Of a DNA stretch of 64,000 bases, positions 24,723-33,661 are shown piece by piece (positions within the stretch are counted from its first letter, which is position 1; every line of letters begins with the position of its first letter). The DNA is from ZC4RG42 sp036676355 (lineage in GTDB: Bacteria; Pseudomonadota; Gammaproteobacteria; Burkholderiales; SG8-39). Both the position numbers and the translations under genes were made by a program. The notes beneath the pieces were generated by a model. It saw nothing but the letters and a program-made list of their open reading frames with translations. It made no database searches and was not told the origin of the DNA. The DNA lies in NCBI GenBank assembly GCA_036676355.1, contig JAKFDA010000016.1, positions 1-64,000 on the forward strand, in the 5' to 3' direction.

Positions 24723-25049
24723 ATGGGCGATGCGCAGCAGCACTCTCCGCTATCCGAGCAGCGCCTGTCGGATGTGGAGCGCTGCGAGTTGTCGGCTTAT
24801 AACGCCGCATTCGAGCAACTTGGATTTTCCTGGCGCTGGAGTGAAGCGGACTACCGGGCCCTGTCGGATTTGCCCGATGCGACCGCGCGTGTCGAGTGCT
24901 ATATCCGCGACCGTCATCCTCATCTGCTGCGCGCCTACGATCCGGCGGCACTCGCCGCGCTGATCGAAGAACGCAAACGCGAATGCGAGGCCGGCGCGCT
25001 GCCGCCCGATCGCTCGCAAAGTTTCGATCCTGAATTTCGCCCGCTCTGA
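24723..25049 (+). CDS. hypothetical protein
   Basis: A 108-residue soluble protein of unknown function. AGGGAGAG precedes the ATG. It has a helical pattern with conserved-looking aromatic residues (FEQLGFSWRWSEADYRAL) and YIRDRHPHLLRAYD. It ends ten bases before the ketopantoate-reductase-like gene, so the two are probably one operon. The 185 bases upstream (24538-24722) show nothing recognisable. Confidence 0.65.
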   Translation: MGDAQQHSPLSEQRLSDVERCELSAYNAAFEQLGFSWRWSEADYRALSDLPDATARVECYIRDRHPHLLRAYDPAALAALIEERKRECEAGALPPDRSQSFDPEFRPL

Positions 25050-25059
25050 GGAGGCTGCC

Positions 25060-26124
25060 ATGAAATTCTGCGTGGTCGGAAGTGGCGCTATCGGTGGCTA
25101 TCTGGCGGTAAAGCTTGCGCTGTCCGGACAGGATGTCACCGTCGTTGCGCGCAGCCGCAATCTCGATGCCATTCGAGCACGAGGCCTTGAACTGCTCAAT
25201 CACGACGGTGAGCATGAAGCGCGCGTACAGGTGCGCGCGGTATCGGCGCCGCATGAGGCGGGCGAACAGGATGTGGTGATCCTCGCGGTCAAGGCCCACC
25301 AGGTTGCGCCGCTGGTCGAAGATCTCGCCGCGCTGGTGCAGGGTGATACCGTGCTGATGCCGATGCAGAACGGTATCCCGTGGTGGTATTTTCAGCGCAT
25401 CAACAGCCCCTATGAGGGGCGTGCGGTCGAGTCGGTCGATCCGGGTGGTGTCATTGCCCGCACCATCGATCCGGCGCGTATCGTGGGTTGCGTCGTGTAT
25501 CCGGCGGCCGAACTGCAGATGCCGGGTGTGGTGCGCCACGTCGAGGGCACGCGTTTCCCCATCGGTGAGCTGGATGGTCAGACGACCGAGCGTGCAGAGT
25601 CGATTTCGGGTGCGCTCACGGCAGCCGGACTGAAGTCGCCGATCCTGCCCGATATCCGTAGTGAAATCTGGCTCAAACTGTGGGGCAACCTTAGTTTCAA
25701 TCCCATCAGCGCGCTGACCCACGCGACGCTGGAAGGCATCTGCAAATACCCGATCTCGCGCCAGTTGGCGCGCTCGATGATGCTCGAAGCGCAGGCGATC
25801 GCACACAAAGTCGGCGCCCATTTTCGCGTCGATGTCGAGCAACGCATCGCGGGCGCGGAGAAAGTCGGCGCGCACAAGACTTCGATGCTGCAGGATGTCG
25901 AAAGCGGTCGTGAGCCGGAGATCGATGCGCTGCTCGGTTCGGTGATCGAACTCGGACGTATTACCGACACGCCGACACCCACGCTCGATGCGGTGTATGC
26001 GTGCGTGAAATTGCTCGCTCAGGTGCTGGCGCAGCAAGAGGCTGCGGTCCGGCTGAATGCACGCGATACAGGCGCTGCCACGGCCGCGTCGTCGGGTGAA
26101 ACACGCATGCCGATCACCGGATGA
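25060..26124 (+). CDS. ketopantoate reductase family protein (PanE/ApbA)
   Basis: A 354-residue NADPH-dependent reductase. The Rossmann motif VVGSGAIGGYLAV lies at residues 5-17, followed by VVILAVKAHQ, PMQNGIPWWYF, and the C-terminal helical domain with LWGNLSFNPISALTHATLE. PanE reduces 2-dehydropantoate to pantoate. This protein is longer than typical PanE (about 300) and lies beside the glyoxylate genes, so a related 2-oxoacid substrate is possible. Confidence 0.82.
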   Translation: MKFCVVGSGAIGGYLAVKLALSGQDVTVVARSRNLDAIRARGLELLNHDGEHEARVQVRAVSAPHEAGEQDVVILAVKAHQVAPLVEDLAALVQGDTVLMPMQNGIPWWYFQRINSPYEGRAVESVDPGGVIARTIDPARIVGCVVYPAAELQMPGVVRHVEGTRFPIGELDGQTTERAESISGALTAAGLKSPILPDIRSEIWLKLWGNLSFNPISALTHATLEGICKYPISRQLARSMMLEAQAIAHKVGAHFRVDVEQRIAGAEKVGAHKTSMLQDVESGREPEIDALLGSVIELGRITDTPTPTLDAVYACVKLLAQVLAQQEAAVRLNARDTGAATAASSGETRMPITG

Positions 26125-26280
26125 CCTGTGTCGTGCCGCTTTCCGGATCGTGCAACGTGTCCTCTGAAATTTGACAAGCGCAGGCGCCGTCGCTGAACAT
26201 TGCATTCAGCAAAGATATCGTTTCACTATCCGGAAAGCGCTCGCGCCTCAGCGGGCCCGGAATCCCCTAGGAGTCCCAGT

Positions 26281-28059
26281 ATGGCCAAGATGAGAGCAGT
26301 TGACGCTGCCGTTCGTGTTATGGAGCTGGAAGGCATCGATCAGGCCTTCGGTGTCCCCGGTGCGGCAATCAACCCCCTATACAGCGCAATGAAAAACCGC
26401 GGCAGCATCGCGCATGTGCTTGCACGCCACGTCGAAGGCGCTTCGCATATGGCCGAAGGCTATACGCGGGCCAAAGCCGGCAATATCGGCGTGTGCCTCG
26501 GCACCTCGGGTCCGGCCGGTACCGACATGATCACCGGCCTGTATTCCGCACTGGGCGATTCCATCCCCATTTTGTGCGTCACCGGTCAGGCGCCGCGCGC
26601 CCGTCTGTACAAGGAGGATTTCCAGGCCGTCGATATCGAATCGATCGCCAAGCCGGTGACCAAGTGGGCCGTCACCGTACGCGAGCCGGCGCTGGTGCCG
26701 CGCGTGTTTCAGCAGGCCTTTCACATCATGCGTTCGGGTCGTCCCGGTCCGGTGCTGATCGATCTGCCGGTCGACGTGCAGGTGGCCGAGATCGAATTCG
26801 ATCCGGATACCTATAGCCCGCTGCCGGTGTACAAACCCGCCGCGACGCGCGCCCAGGCCGAAAAAGCCTTCGACATGCTGTGCGAATCGAAGCGCCCGCT
26901 GGTGGTTGCCGGTGGCGGTGTTATCAGCGCCGATGCTTCCGACCTGCTGGTGCAGTTCGCCGAACTCACCGGCGTGCCGATCATCCCGACGCTGATGGGC
27001 TGGGGCGCGATTCCCGATGATCACCCGCTGATGGCCGGCATGGTCGGCCTGCAGACGTCGCATCGTTATGGCAACGCATCGATGCTCGCATCGGACTTCG
27101 TACTCGGCATCGGCAACCGCTGGGCCAACCGCCATACCGGTTCGATCGAAGTATTCACGCAAGGCCGCAAGTTCGTGCACGTCGATATCGAGCCGACACA
27201 GATCGGTCGCGTGTTCTGCCCGGATTACGGCATCGTTTCCGACGCCAAGGCAGCGCTCGAACTGTTCGTGCAGATCGCGCAAGAACGCAAGAAGGCCGGC
27301 AAACTGCCTGATCGTGCCCGCTGGGTGAAGCAGTGCCAGGAGCGCAAGCGCACCATGCTGCGCAAGAGCGATTTCGATCAGGAGCCGATCAAGCCGCAGC
27401 GCGTGTATCAGGAGATGAACAAGGCCTTCGGCAAGGATGTCAGCTATGTTTCGACCATCGGCCTGTCGCAAATCGCCGCGGCGCAGTTCCTGCACGTGCA
27501 GAAGCCGCGTCACTGGATCAACGCGGGCCAGGCCGGCCCGCTTGGCTGGACCATCCCCGCAGCGCTCGGCGTGGTCGTGGCCGATCCGACGCGCAAGGTC
27601 GTCGCGCTCTCCGGCGATTACGACTTCCAGTTCCTGATCGAGGAACTCGCGGTCGGCGCTCACTTCAACCTGCCATACATCCACGTGCTGGTGAACAACG
27701 CCTACCTCGGCCTGATCCGTCAGGCACAGGTCAACTTCAAGATGGACTACCAGGTCCAGTTGTCGTTCGAAAACATCAACTCGCCGGAAATGAACGGCTA
27801 TGGCGTCGACCACGTCGCTGTTGCCGAAGGGCTGGGTTGCAAGGGCATTCGCGTGTTCAAACCCACCGACATCTATCCCGCGCTGATGAAGGCGCAGGAA
27901 ATGATGAAGGAGTTCAAGGTGCCGGTCGTGGTCGAGATCATTCTCGAGCGCATTACCAACGTCTCGATGGGCACCGAAATCAACGCCGTCAACGAGTTCG
28001 AGCCGGTCATCGATCTCGAGCCGGAAATCAGCCTGGATACCCAGGAAGAGTTCGCCTAA
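26281..28059 (+). CDS. gcl: glyoxylate carboligase (tartronate-semialdehyde synthase)
   Basis: Gcl joins two glyoxylate molecules into tartronate semialdehyde with release of CO2, using thiamine diphosphate and FAD. The 592-residue product closely matches E. coli Gcl from MAKMRAVDAA onward. It has Val51 in place of the catalytic Glu found in other ThDP enzymes (ILARHVEGASHMAEG-like region), a hallmark of Gcl. The ThDP-binding motif GDYDFQFLIEELAVG is present. An in-frame upstream extension to 26200 is not family-like; GGAGTCCC precedes this ATG. hyi and glxR follow. Confidence 0.96.
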   Translation: MAKMRAVDAAVRVMELEGIDQAFGVPGAAINPLYSAMKNRGSIAHVLARHVEGASHMAEGYTRAKAGNIGVCLGTSGPAGTDMITGLYSALGDSIPILCVTGQAPRARLYKEDFQAVDIESIAKPVTKWAVTVREPALVPRVFQQAFHIMRSGRPGPVLIDLPVDVQVAEIEFDPDTYSPLPVYKPAATRAQAEKAFDMLCESKRPLVVAGGGVISADASDLLVQFAELTGVPIIPTLMGWGAIPDDHPLMAGMVGLQTSHRYGNASMLASDFVLGIGNRWANRHTGSIEVFTQGRKFVHVDIEPTQIGRVFCPDYGIVSDAKAALELFVQIAQERKKAGKLPDRARWVKQCQERKRTMLRKSDFDQEPIKPQRVYQEMNKAFGKDVSYVSTIGLSQIAAAQFLHVQKPRHWINAGQAGPLGWTIPAALGVVVADPTRKVVALSGDYDFQFLIEELAVGAHFNLPYIHVLVNNAYLGLIRQAQVNFKMDYQVQLSFENINSPEMNGYGVDHVAVAEGLGCKGIRVFKPTDIYPALMKAQEMMKEFKVPVVVEIILERITNVSMGTEINAVNEFEPVIDLEPEISLDTQEEFA

Positions 28060-28102
28060 GACGTATCACGGGCGAGACGGGACCACGCCCTTTATGATCG
28101 AA

Positions 28103-28126
28103 GGCCGCCGGCGCAAGCCGGCGGCC
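28103..28126 (+). other. strong hairpin between gcl and hyi
   Basis: A perfect 10-bp stem GGCCGCCGGC / GCCGGCGGCC closed by GCAA, with no T run after it. It may protect or attenuate the mRNA between the two cistrons rather than terminate it. Confidence 0.55.
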
Positions 28127-28161
28127 TCTACACTGAATTACATCGCGTCAGGAGCAATGCA

Positions 28162-28941
28162 ATGCCTAAACTTGCCGCCAATCTGACCATGCTCTACAAC
28201 GAAATCGATTTTCTTGACCGTTTCGCCGCGGCCGCGAAGAGTGGTTTCAAGGGCGTGGAATATCTGTTCCCTTATGCCTATCCCAAAGAACAACTTGCCG
28301 AGAAACTGAAACAGAACGGTCTCACGCAAGTCCTGCATAACCTGCCCGCCGGCGACTGGGCCAAGGGCGAACGCGGCATCGCGTGTCATCCGGACCGCGT
28401 GGATGAATTCAAGAAGGGGGTCGCGCAGGCGATCGAATATGCAACCGCACTCGGTTGCAAGCAGGTGAACTGCCTGTCCGGCATCGCGCCGCAGGGTGTC
28501 GCCGCCGCCAAGGTGCACGAGACCTTTGTATCGAATCTGCGCTACGCCGCCGGCGAACTGGAGAAGGCCGGCATCAAGCTGCTGATCGAGTCGATCAACA
28601 CCTTCGATATTCCCGGTTTCTTCCTCAGCACGACCAAGCAGACGCTCGGCATCCTGGACGAAGTGGGGTCGAAGAATCTGTACTATCAGTACGACATCTA
28701 CCACATGCAGCGGATGGAGGGCGAACTGGCCAAAACCATCGAAGCCAACCTTGCGCGCATCGCCCATCTGCAATTGGCGGACAATCCCGGTCGTAACGAA
28801 CCGGGCACCGGAGAGATCAACTACGACTTCCTGTTCGGTTTCATCGATCGCATCGGTTATCAGGGTTGGATCGGATGCGAATACAAGCCGAAAACGGAAA
28901 CTGTTGCGGGTCTGGGCTGGGCGAAGCAGTACCTCGGTTGA
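28162..28941 (+). CDS. hyi: hydroxypyruvate isomerase
   Basis: A 259-residue TIM-barrel isomerase that interconverts hydroxypyruvate and tartronate semialdehyde. Family sequence includes KLAANLTMLYNEIDFLDRF, GFKGVEYLFPY, LLIESINTFDIPGFFL with the metal-binding Glu, YYQYDIYHMQRMEG, and GWIGCEYKP. It sits between gcl and glxR, the usual arrangement for glyoxylate use via glycerate. Confidence 0.94.
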   Translation: MPKLAANLTMLYNEIDFLDRFAAAAKSGFKGVEYLFPYAYPKEQLAEKLKQNGLTQVLHNLPAGDWAKGERGIACHPDRVDEFKKGVAQAIEYATALGCKQVNCLSGIAPQGVAAAKVHETFVSNLRYAAGELEKAGIKLLIESINTFDIPGFFLSTTKQTLGILDEVGSKNLYYQYDIYHMQRMEGELAKTIEANLARIAHLQLADNPGRNEPGTGEINYDFLFGFIDRIGYQGWIGCEYKPKTETVAGLGWAKQYLG

Positions 28942-29070
28942 ACTGCTGACTGAAATACGGAGACCGCAGAGAGCGCGGAGCAAAAGCAAAGGAAGGAAGG
29001 TGTTTTCCCTTTCTTCGCACGACGTTCTCGGCGATCAAGCTTTAGGTTTTCAAGGAAAAGGAAGACAACC

Positions 29071-29976
29071 ATGAAAGTCGGATTTATCGGCACAGGTATC
29101 ATGGGCGCCCCGATGGCGGCCAACCTGATCAAAGGCGGTCATGAGGTTTATCTGTACGACGTGCGCACTCTCCCGGCGGATCTGTCGCAGGCGGGTGGTA
29201 AAGCTTGCAAGAGCGGCAAGGAAGTCGCGCAAAACGCCGACATCATCATCACCATGGTGCCGGATACCCCGCACGTGGAAGCCGCGCTGTTCAACAAGGA
29301 TGGCGTTGCCGACGGTCTGACCAAGGGCAAGATCGTCGTCGACATGAGTTCGATCGCGCCGCTGGAGACCAAGGCTTTCGCCAAGCGCATCAACGATCTG
29401 GGCTGCGAATACATCGACGCGCCGGTATCCGGCGGTGAAGTCGGCGCCAAGGCGGCGAGTCTGACCATCATGTGCGGCGGCAAGCAGGCAACCTTCGACA
29501 AGGTGAAGCCGCTGTTCGAACTGATGGGCAAGAACATTACGCTGGTGGGCGATAACGGCGCGGGCCAGATCACCAAAGTCGCGAACCAGATCATCGTCGC
29601 GCTGAACATCCAGGCCGTCGGCGAAGCGCTGCTGTTCGCGTCGAAAGCCGGCGCGGATCCCGCAAAAGTGCGTCAGGCATTGATGGGCGGTTTCGCCAAC
29701 TCGAAAATTCTGGAAGTGCATGGCGAACGCATGATCAAGCGCACGTTCAATCCCGGCTTCCGGATTGAGTTGCATCAGAAAGATTTGAACCTCGCACTCC
29801 AGGGTGCGCGCGCGCTCAGCCTGAGCCTGCCCGCCACCGCGCTCGCGCAACAACAATTCCAGGCCTGCGCGGCGCACGGCGGCGCCGCTTGGGATCACTC
29901 GGCAATGGTGCGTGCCGCGGAAATCGCGGGCAACCACGAAATCGGCGCGATGAACGGCAGCGAGAAACTCGACTGA
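29071..29976 (+). CDS. glxR: 2-hydroxy-3-oxopropionate (tartronate semialdehyde) reductase
   Basis: A 301-residue NAD(P)-dependent beta-hydroxyacid dehydrogenase that reduces tartronate semialdehyde to D-glycerate, completing the glyoxylate-to-glycerate route with Gcl. Motifs: Rossmann VGFIGTGIMGAPMAANLIK, substrate-binding YIDAPVSGGEVGA, and the catalytic Lys in NGAGQITKVANQIIV. GGAAAAGGAAG precedes the ATG. A terminator follows. Confidence 0.94.
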   Translation: MKVGFIGTGIMGAPMAANLIKGGHEVYLYDVRTLPADLSQAGGKACKSGKEVAQNADIIITMVPDTPHVEAALFNKDGVADGLTKGKIVVDMSSIAPLETKAFAKRINDLGCEYIDAPVSGGEVGAKAASLTIMCGGKQATFDKVKPLFELMGKNITLVGDNGAGQITKVANQIIVALNIQAVGEALLFASKAGADPAKVRQALMGGFANSKILEVHGERMIKRTFNPGFRIELHQKDLNLALQGARALSLSLPATALAQQQFQACAAHGGAAWDHSAMVRAAEIAGNHEIGAMNGSEKLD

Positions 29977-30314
29977 TTTTTCGCGCCAAGCAGTAAAAGC
30001 TCGAAACGCGCGCTTGCCGGTCACGGCAGGCGCGCTTTTTTTATGCGCGCCTGGATGCGCGCCTGGTTGTCGCCATCTCCGTTGGCGTCTCGTCACGATT
30101 CTTCGATAGCGTGGCGCTTGCTTTCTGCCGAACGCAAGGTCGGTTGGGTGCAACGCCGGACGCAATCGCGACGCCAGTTATTGAACTTTCAGAGAATTTC
30201 TGCCGCGCACGCATATATCGGCAACAAAACGCACGACCCAAACCGGGGGTCTTCAATACAGGCCCGGTTTTCGCTGCACGTCATTGCGGTTCGCAGTTCA
30301 AAGCGGTCGTGCAA
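29977..30314. other. intergenic region after glxR
   Basis: These 338 bases hold the glxR terminator near their start. Bases 30043-30314 show no gene, repeat or promoter that I can support, though an open frame in phase with the next small gene runs through part of them. Confidence 0.5.
30008..30042 (+). terminator. rho-independent terminator after glxR
   Basis: A 12-bp stem (GCGCGCTTGCCG with its partner, one G-T pair), loop GTCA, then seven T. It ends the gcl-hyi-glxR unit. Confidence 0.9.
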
Positions 30315-30542
30315 ATGGAAGGTTCAGCCCTGATTGTTGTCTACCCGTCCGCCTTGCTGGGGTGGGAAGTCGTATCGCCGGCATGCGACGAGCCGCTTTG
30401 CTTCGATGATCGCGCCGGCGCGGTTCAATATGCACGCAACATCGCCGAATCCGTGCGCCCCAGCCGCATCCAGATTGAAGACTGGTATGGCCATATCGAG
30501 TGTGAGTGGGTGTTCGCAGTCGAAAACGCCACCGCGACGTAA
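30315..30542 (+). CDS. small hypothetical protein
   Basis: A 75-residue protein beginning MEGSALIVVYPSALLGWEVV and ending WYGHIECEWVFAVENATAT. Alternating hydrophobic strands and one helix (DRAGAVQYARNIAESVR) suggest a small alpha/beta fold, loosely like DUF2188-type proteins, but that match is a guess. A GTG at 30309 is an alternative start. No clear ribosome binding site is present. Confidence 0.5.
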   Translation: MEGSALIVVYPSALLGWEVVSPACDEPLCFDDRAGAVQYARNIAESVRPSRIQIEDWYGHIECEWVFAVENATAT

Positions 30543-30851
30543 GCGCTGTTGCACCTTCACTCGCCGGTTATAAGGCCAGGACGCTCGAATCGAGAACGTT
30601 TCGCATCGGCAAGCAGGGTGGCATGCCCCGTAAACGGCCTCTGCCGCAAACGTTTCATAAGTCGCACTCGCAACCAAAAGGCTGCCCTGCGCAAAGCTCG
30701 CGGTGATTTTTTGCACCGCGGCGTCGCGCGAAAATCAACAAACTCCATCCGACTCAGAACGTGGTCGACGCTGTCATTTCGCATTGAAATGCGCGCAGCG
30801 TCATACGAGTTGTTTTCTTTCCTTCAATAAGCGAAAAACAAGGAACCCGAC
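30543..30851. other. non-coding region with two hairpins
   Basis: No credible gene. Two inverted repeats stand out: CGCGGTG (30699-30705) with CACCGCG (30714-30720), enclosing a T-rich loop; and GACGCTG (30767-30773) with CAGCGTC (30796-30802), enclosing the inner pair CGCATT/AATGCG. The second lies 50 bases before the OB-domain gene and could form structure in its leader. Confidence 0.5.
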
Positions 30852-31076
30852 GTGTCCCGCTTTCACACCGCGAAGGTAGTCGATACACACGATCCGCAAG
30901 GCGAATTGCGTTTGAAACTGCAAGTCCCCGATGTGCTGGGCGATCGTGCGGTTTGGGCGTGGCCGCTCGTGGGCGGGCGGCGATTCAAAGCGCCGGCCAA
31001 AGGTGCCGGCGTGTGGGTATGGTTTGAACAGGACGATATAGAGCGCCCGCTCTGGCTCGGCATCATGCCGCGCTAG
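30852..31076 (+). CDS. free-standing gp5/VgrG-like OB-fold protein
   Basis: A 74-residue protein starting at GTG with AAGGAA seven bases upstream. The sequence reads as a phage gp5/VgrG N-terminal OB domain: a first strand with VVDTHDPQGELRLKLQVPDV, then VWAWPLVGGRR, then GAGVWVWFEQDDIERPLWLG, which matches the usual pattern of a spike protein (DPQ, WAR/WAW, GDEVWVEFE-GD-RPLWLG). No spike needle, tube, sheath or other phage or T6SS gene is near. It may be a domesticated domain or relic. The family match is by eye. Confidence 0.6.
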   Translation: MSRFHTAKVVDTHDPQGELRLKLQVPDVLGDRAVWAWPLVGGRRFKAPAKGAGVWVWFEQDDIERPLWLGIMPR

Positions 31077-31109
31077 CGCCAAAGTTGGCACGCGGGATGT
31101 CGTGCAGCG

Positions 31110-31137
31110 GTGACAGTCTGCAATAGATATCTATAAT
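31110..31137 (+). promoter_or_regulatory. promoter for the lipoprotein/LpoB cluster
   Basis: -35 box GTGACA at 31110-31115 and a perfect -10 box TATAAT at 31132-31137, spaced 16 bases, 45 bases upstream of the lipoprotein ATG. Confidence 0.6.
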
Positions 31138-31182
31138 TCCACCCCATAAGCGTAATAAATAGACGCTCGGGGAGGTAGATAG

Positions 31183-32634
31183 ATGAAGTTCGTATTTCTA
31201 GTGGGGGCGGTCACGCTCCTGCTATCCGGCTGTGCGGGGGTGCTGCGCAGCCACGATTCCGAAATGAGTACCACGATCCAGTCCGCCATGAGTGGGCAGG
31301 TCGATACGGCACTCGCTACGCTCGAGTCCAATAACAAAAGCAGCAAGGACTTTCTCTATTTTCTGGAGAAGGGCGAGTTGCTGCGCCTGAAGGGCGTCCA
31401 CGCCGATTCGCGCGATGCCTGGCTTAGCGCCGACGAGTACGTACGTCAGTGGGAAGACGAGGCGAAGAACAGTCCGGAAAAGCTGCTTGGCAACGTAGGC
31501 AGCGTATTGATCAACGACAAGACGCGCCGTTACGACGGTCAGGATTACGAGAAGGTCGCACTCGCTTTTCGAATTGCGCTCAATCACGCGGTTCTGGGCG
31601 ACTGGGAAAACGCCCGCATCGAAATACGCAAGATGCATGAACGCGAAGCGGTGATCGCGGAGTTTCGGGCCAAAGAAGTCGAGGCGCTGAAACAGGAAGC
31701 CGAAGCAAAGAACATCAAGACCCAGCTGGAGGATCTCAAGGGTTACCCCGTCGAGATGCTCGACAGTCCTGAAGTCGCCGGCCTGCGCAACGGCTACCAG
31801 AGTGCCTTCGGCCACTATCTGGCCGGCTTCGTGTATGAGGTCATGGGTGAGCCGGGGCTTGCCGCGGCAGGCTATAGGCAGGCCATCGAACTGCGCCCGG
31901 ATGTGGCAATGCTCAAGGACGGCCTGGCCGGACTGGATCGGCGCGTGCGAAACCGCCGCGCCACGAAGACCGACACCCTGATCGTGGTCGAAAGCGGCAG
32001 AGTGCCGGCGCTCAAATCGATCACGCTGCCGATCCCGGTGCCGGGGCCATACGGTTTTCAACTCGTTCCGGCCTCGTTTCCGACCATCGATAAACCGCAG
32101 CCGGGTGCGCTGCCATCCGCTATTCGTTTGGAAGCGAGTGCGACGCACGATCTGGCCGGCATAACCAGCTTCGACAGCATGGCGCGCCGGGCGCTGAAGG
32201 ACGATCTGCCCAGCATTCTCGTACGCAGCACCATACGAGCGGTCGCCAAAGGCGCGATGCAACAGGCGGTGGCGAAGAGCGACAGCACCGGCTTCGGCGG
32301 GCTGCTGATGATGGCGGCAAACTTCGTCACCGAATCGGCCGACGAACGGATGTGGCGCAGCCTGCCGGGCGACATTGCGATCGCGCGCGTCGCCCTGCCA
32401 CCCGGAAAACACAGCGCGGAACTGATCACGACGCATGGGCCGCATAAGGTCGAATTCGAAGTGCAGGGCCCGCATTCCATCGTCACTTTGCGTACGGCTG
32501 AATCGGGCAATGTCTTTCTCGCCGCCGCCACAACACCTGCGTTGCCCGAGCCGAAAGTCGCGCCTGCCAAAACGCGAGTGAAGAAAAAAACCGGCGTCAA
32601 GGCGCGTAATGCCGCCCGCGCCGCAGGCCGCTAA
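31183..32634 (+). CDS. COG3014-type lipoprotein with TPR-like region
   Basis: A 483-residue predicted lipoprotein; the signal MKFVFLVGAVTLLLSGCAG places the lipidated Cys at 17. The middle is helical and TPR-like (ALAFRIALNHAVLGDWENAR, GYRQAIELRPDVAMLKDGLA). Then come an extended domain (LIVVESGRVPALKSITLPIP) and a basic C-terminal tail rich in Lys and Ala. It matches the general form of the COG3014 family, of unknown function. It begins a four-gene cluster with YcfL, LpoB and an LpoB-like protein, so a role in envelope or peptidoglycan assembly is inferred. Confidence 0.75.
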   Translation: MKFVFLVGAVTLLLSGCAGVLRSHDSEMSTTIQSAMSGQVDTALATLESNNKSSKDFLYFLEKGELLRLKGVHADSRDAWLSADEYVRQWEDEAKNSPEKLLGNVGSVLINDKTRRYDGQDYEKVALAFRIALNHAVLGDWENARIEIRKMHEREAVIAEFRAKEVEALKQEAEAKNIKTQLEDLKGYPVEMLDSPEVAGLRNGYQSAFGHYLAGFVYEVMGEPGLAAAGYRQAIELRPDVAMLKDGLAGLDRRVRNRRATKTDTLIVVESGRVPALKSITLPIPVPGPYGFQLVPASFPTIDKPQPGALPSAIRLEASATHDLAGITSFDSMARRALKDDLPSILVRSTIRAVAKGAMQQAVAKSDSTGFGGLLMMAANFVTESADERMWRSLPGDIAIARVALPPGKHSAELITTHGPHKVEFEVQGPHSIVTLRTAESGNVFLAAATTPALPEPKVAPAKTRVKKKTGVKARNAARAAGR

Positions 32635-32644
32635 AGGAGAAACG

Positions 32645-33034
32645 ATGAAAAAAACGCTGCTCGCAATGCTGCTATGCCTGCCGCTTGTCGCAGGCGCACA
32701 AAGTCTCGACTCGAAAATCGAACAGATGGGACTCATGGATCACGTAAAGGTCGCTGCACTGAAAAGCACGGTGCGCGACGGCTTGCTGATGATTCAGATG
32801 GAACTCTATAACGACGAACACAACCAGCAGGTCGCGCACTGGCGCGTGCGCTGGCTGGATGCGGACGGCTTCCAGGTCGGCGGCGACGAACCGTGGAAAC
32901 AGGAACTGCTGCATGGCAGGCAGCGCAGAACCTTCCAGACCGTCGCGCCCTCGCGCCGCGCCGCCGACTTCAAGATCGAACTGCAGAGTCCGGAAAACAA
33001 CGCTTACCTGCAATCGTCACACGACGATCAATAA
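32645..33034 (+). CDS. YcfL-like periplasmic protein (DUF1425)
   Basis: A 129-residue secreted protein with signal peptide MKKTLLAMLLCLPLVAGAQS; unlike E. coli YcfL it lacks a lipobox Cys. The mature part is a small beta-rich domain (GLLMIQMELYNDEHNQQVAHWRV-type strands, WLDADGFQVGG) with the RRTFQTVAPSRRAADFKIEL ending typical of YcfL. It lies next to LpoB, as in enterobacteria. GGAGAAACG precedes the ATG at 32645; a longer frame overlaps the previous gene. Confidence 0.78.
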   Translation: MKKTLLAMLLCLPLVAGAQSLDSKIEQMGLMDHVKVAALKSTVRDGLLMIQMELYNDEHNQQVAHWRVRWLDADGFQVGGDEPWKQELLHGRQRRTFQTVAPSRRAADFKIELQSPENNAYLQSSHDDQ

Positions 33035-33055
33035 AAGCCTGAACGGAGAAAACAT

Positions 33056-33649
33056 ATGAACGCTCGCCTGGTCACCCTCGTCGGCATTTGCGCCGTCGTC
33101 AGTGGTTGTGCCACCAACTCGCCGATCGTCGGCGGCAACGTGCAGTACGGCGATGCCAAGGCGGTTGAAACCGTCACCAACGAATTCGGCTCCACCGACC
33201 TGCAGACCATGGCCGAAGCGATGACGCGCTCGATGTTGCAGTCGCGCGTCATTACCCGGGCCAAGGATCGTCCGTTGGTCACCGTTGCGGATGTGAAGAA
33301 CAAGACCGGCGAATATATCGACACGCGCGCCATCACCAACACCGTGCGCACGCAATTGCTGAAGAGCGGCGATGTGCGCTTCGCCACGGACATTGCGCAA
33401 ATGAAAGCGCAGACCGACGAACTGGCGCGCCAGAATCAGTCCGGCCTGTACAAGAAGAGCAAGACCGCCAAGATGGGCAGGATGGAAGGCGCCCAGTATC
33501 GTCTCGAAGGCGAGATCACCTCCATCGTCAAGCGCAGTTCCGATATCAAGGATGTGTACTACAAGCTGTCCATGATTCTGACCGATATCGAGTCGGGCAC
33601 GATCGAATGGGCGGAAGAAAAAGATATCCGCAAAACCTCGAAGCGCTAA
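33056..33649 (+). CDS. lpoB: penicillin-binding protein activator LpoB
   Basis: A 197-residue outer-membrane lipoprotein; the lipobox is VVSGC with Cys at about 18. The domain NEFGSTDLQTMAEAMTRSML, followed by PLVTVADVKNKTGEYIDTRA and GAQYRLEGEITSIVKRSSDI, is the LpoB signature. LpoB activates the peptidoglycan synthase PBP1B. No PBP1B gene is in this window. Confidence 0.9.
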   Translation: MNARLVTLVGICAVVSGCATNSPIVGGNVQYGDAKAVETVTNEFGSTDLQTMAEAMTRSMLQSRVITRAKDRPLVTVADVKNKTGEYIDTRAITNTVRTQLLKSGDVRFATDIAQMKAQTDELARQNQSGLYKKSKTAKMGRMEGAQYRLEGEITSIVKRSSDIKDVYYKLSMILTDIESGTIEWAEEKDIRKTSKR

Positions 33650-33661
33650 GGGAGAGTATCG

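Noticed and set aside
26377..27813. Long minus-strand open frame (478 codons) opposite gcl
   Set aside because: Antisense shadow of gcl, which matches its family end to end.
30767..30802. Terminator call for the long hairpin before the OB-domain gene
   Set aside because: No T run follows on either strand, so it is listed only as structure.
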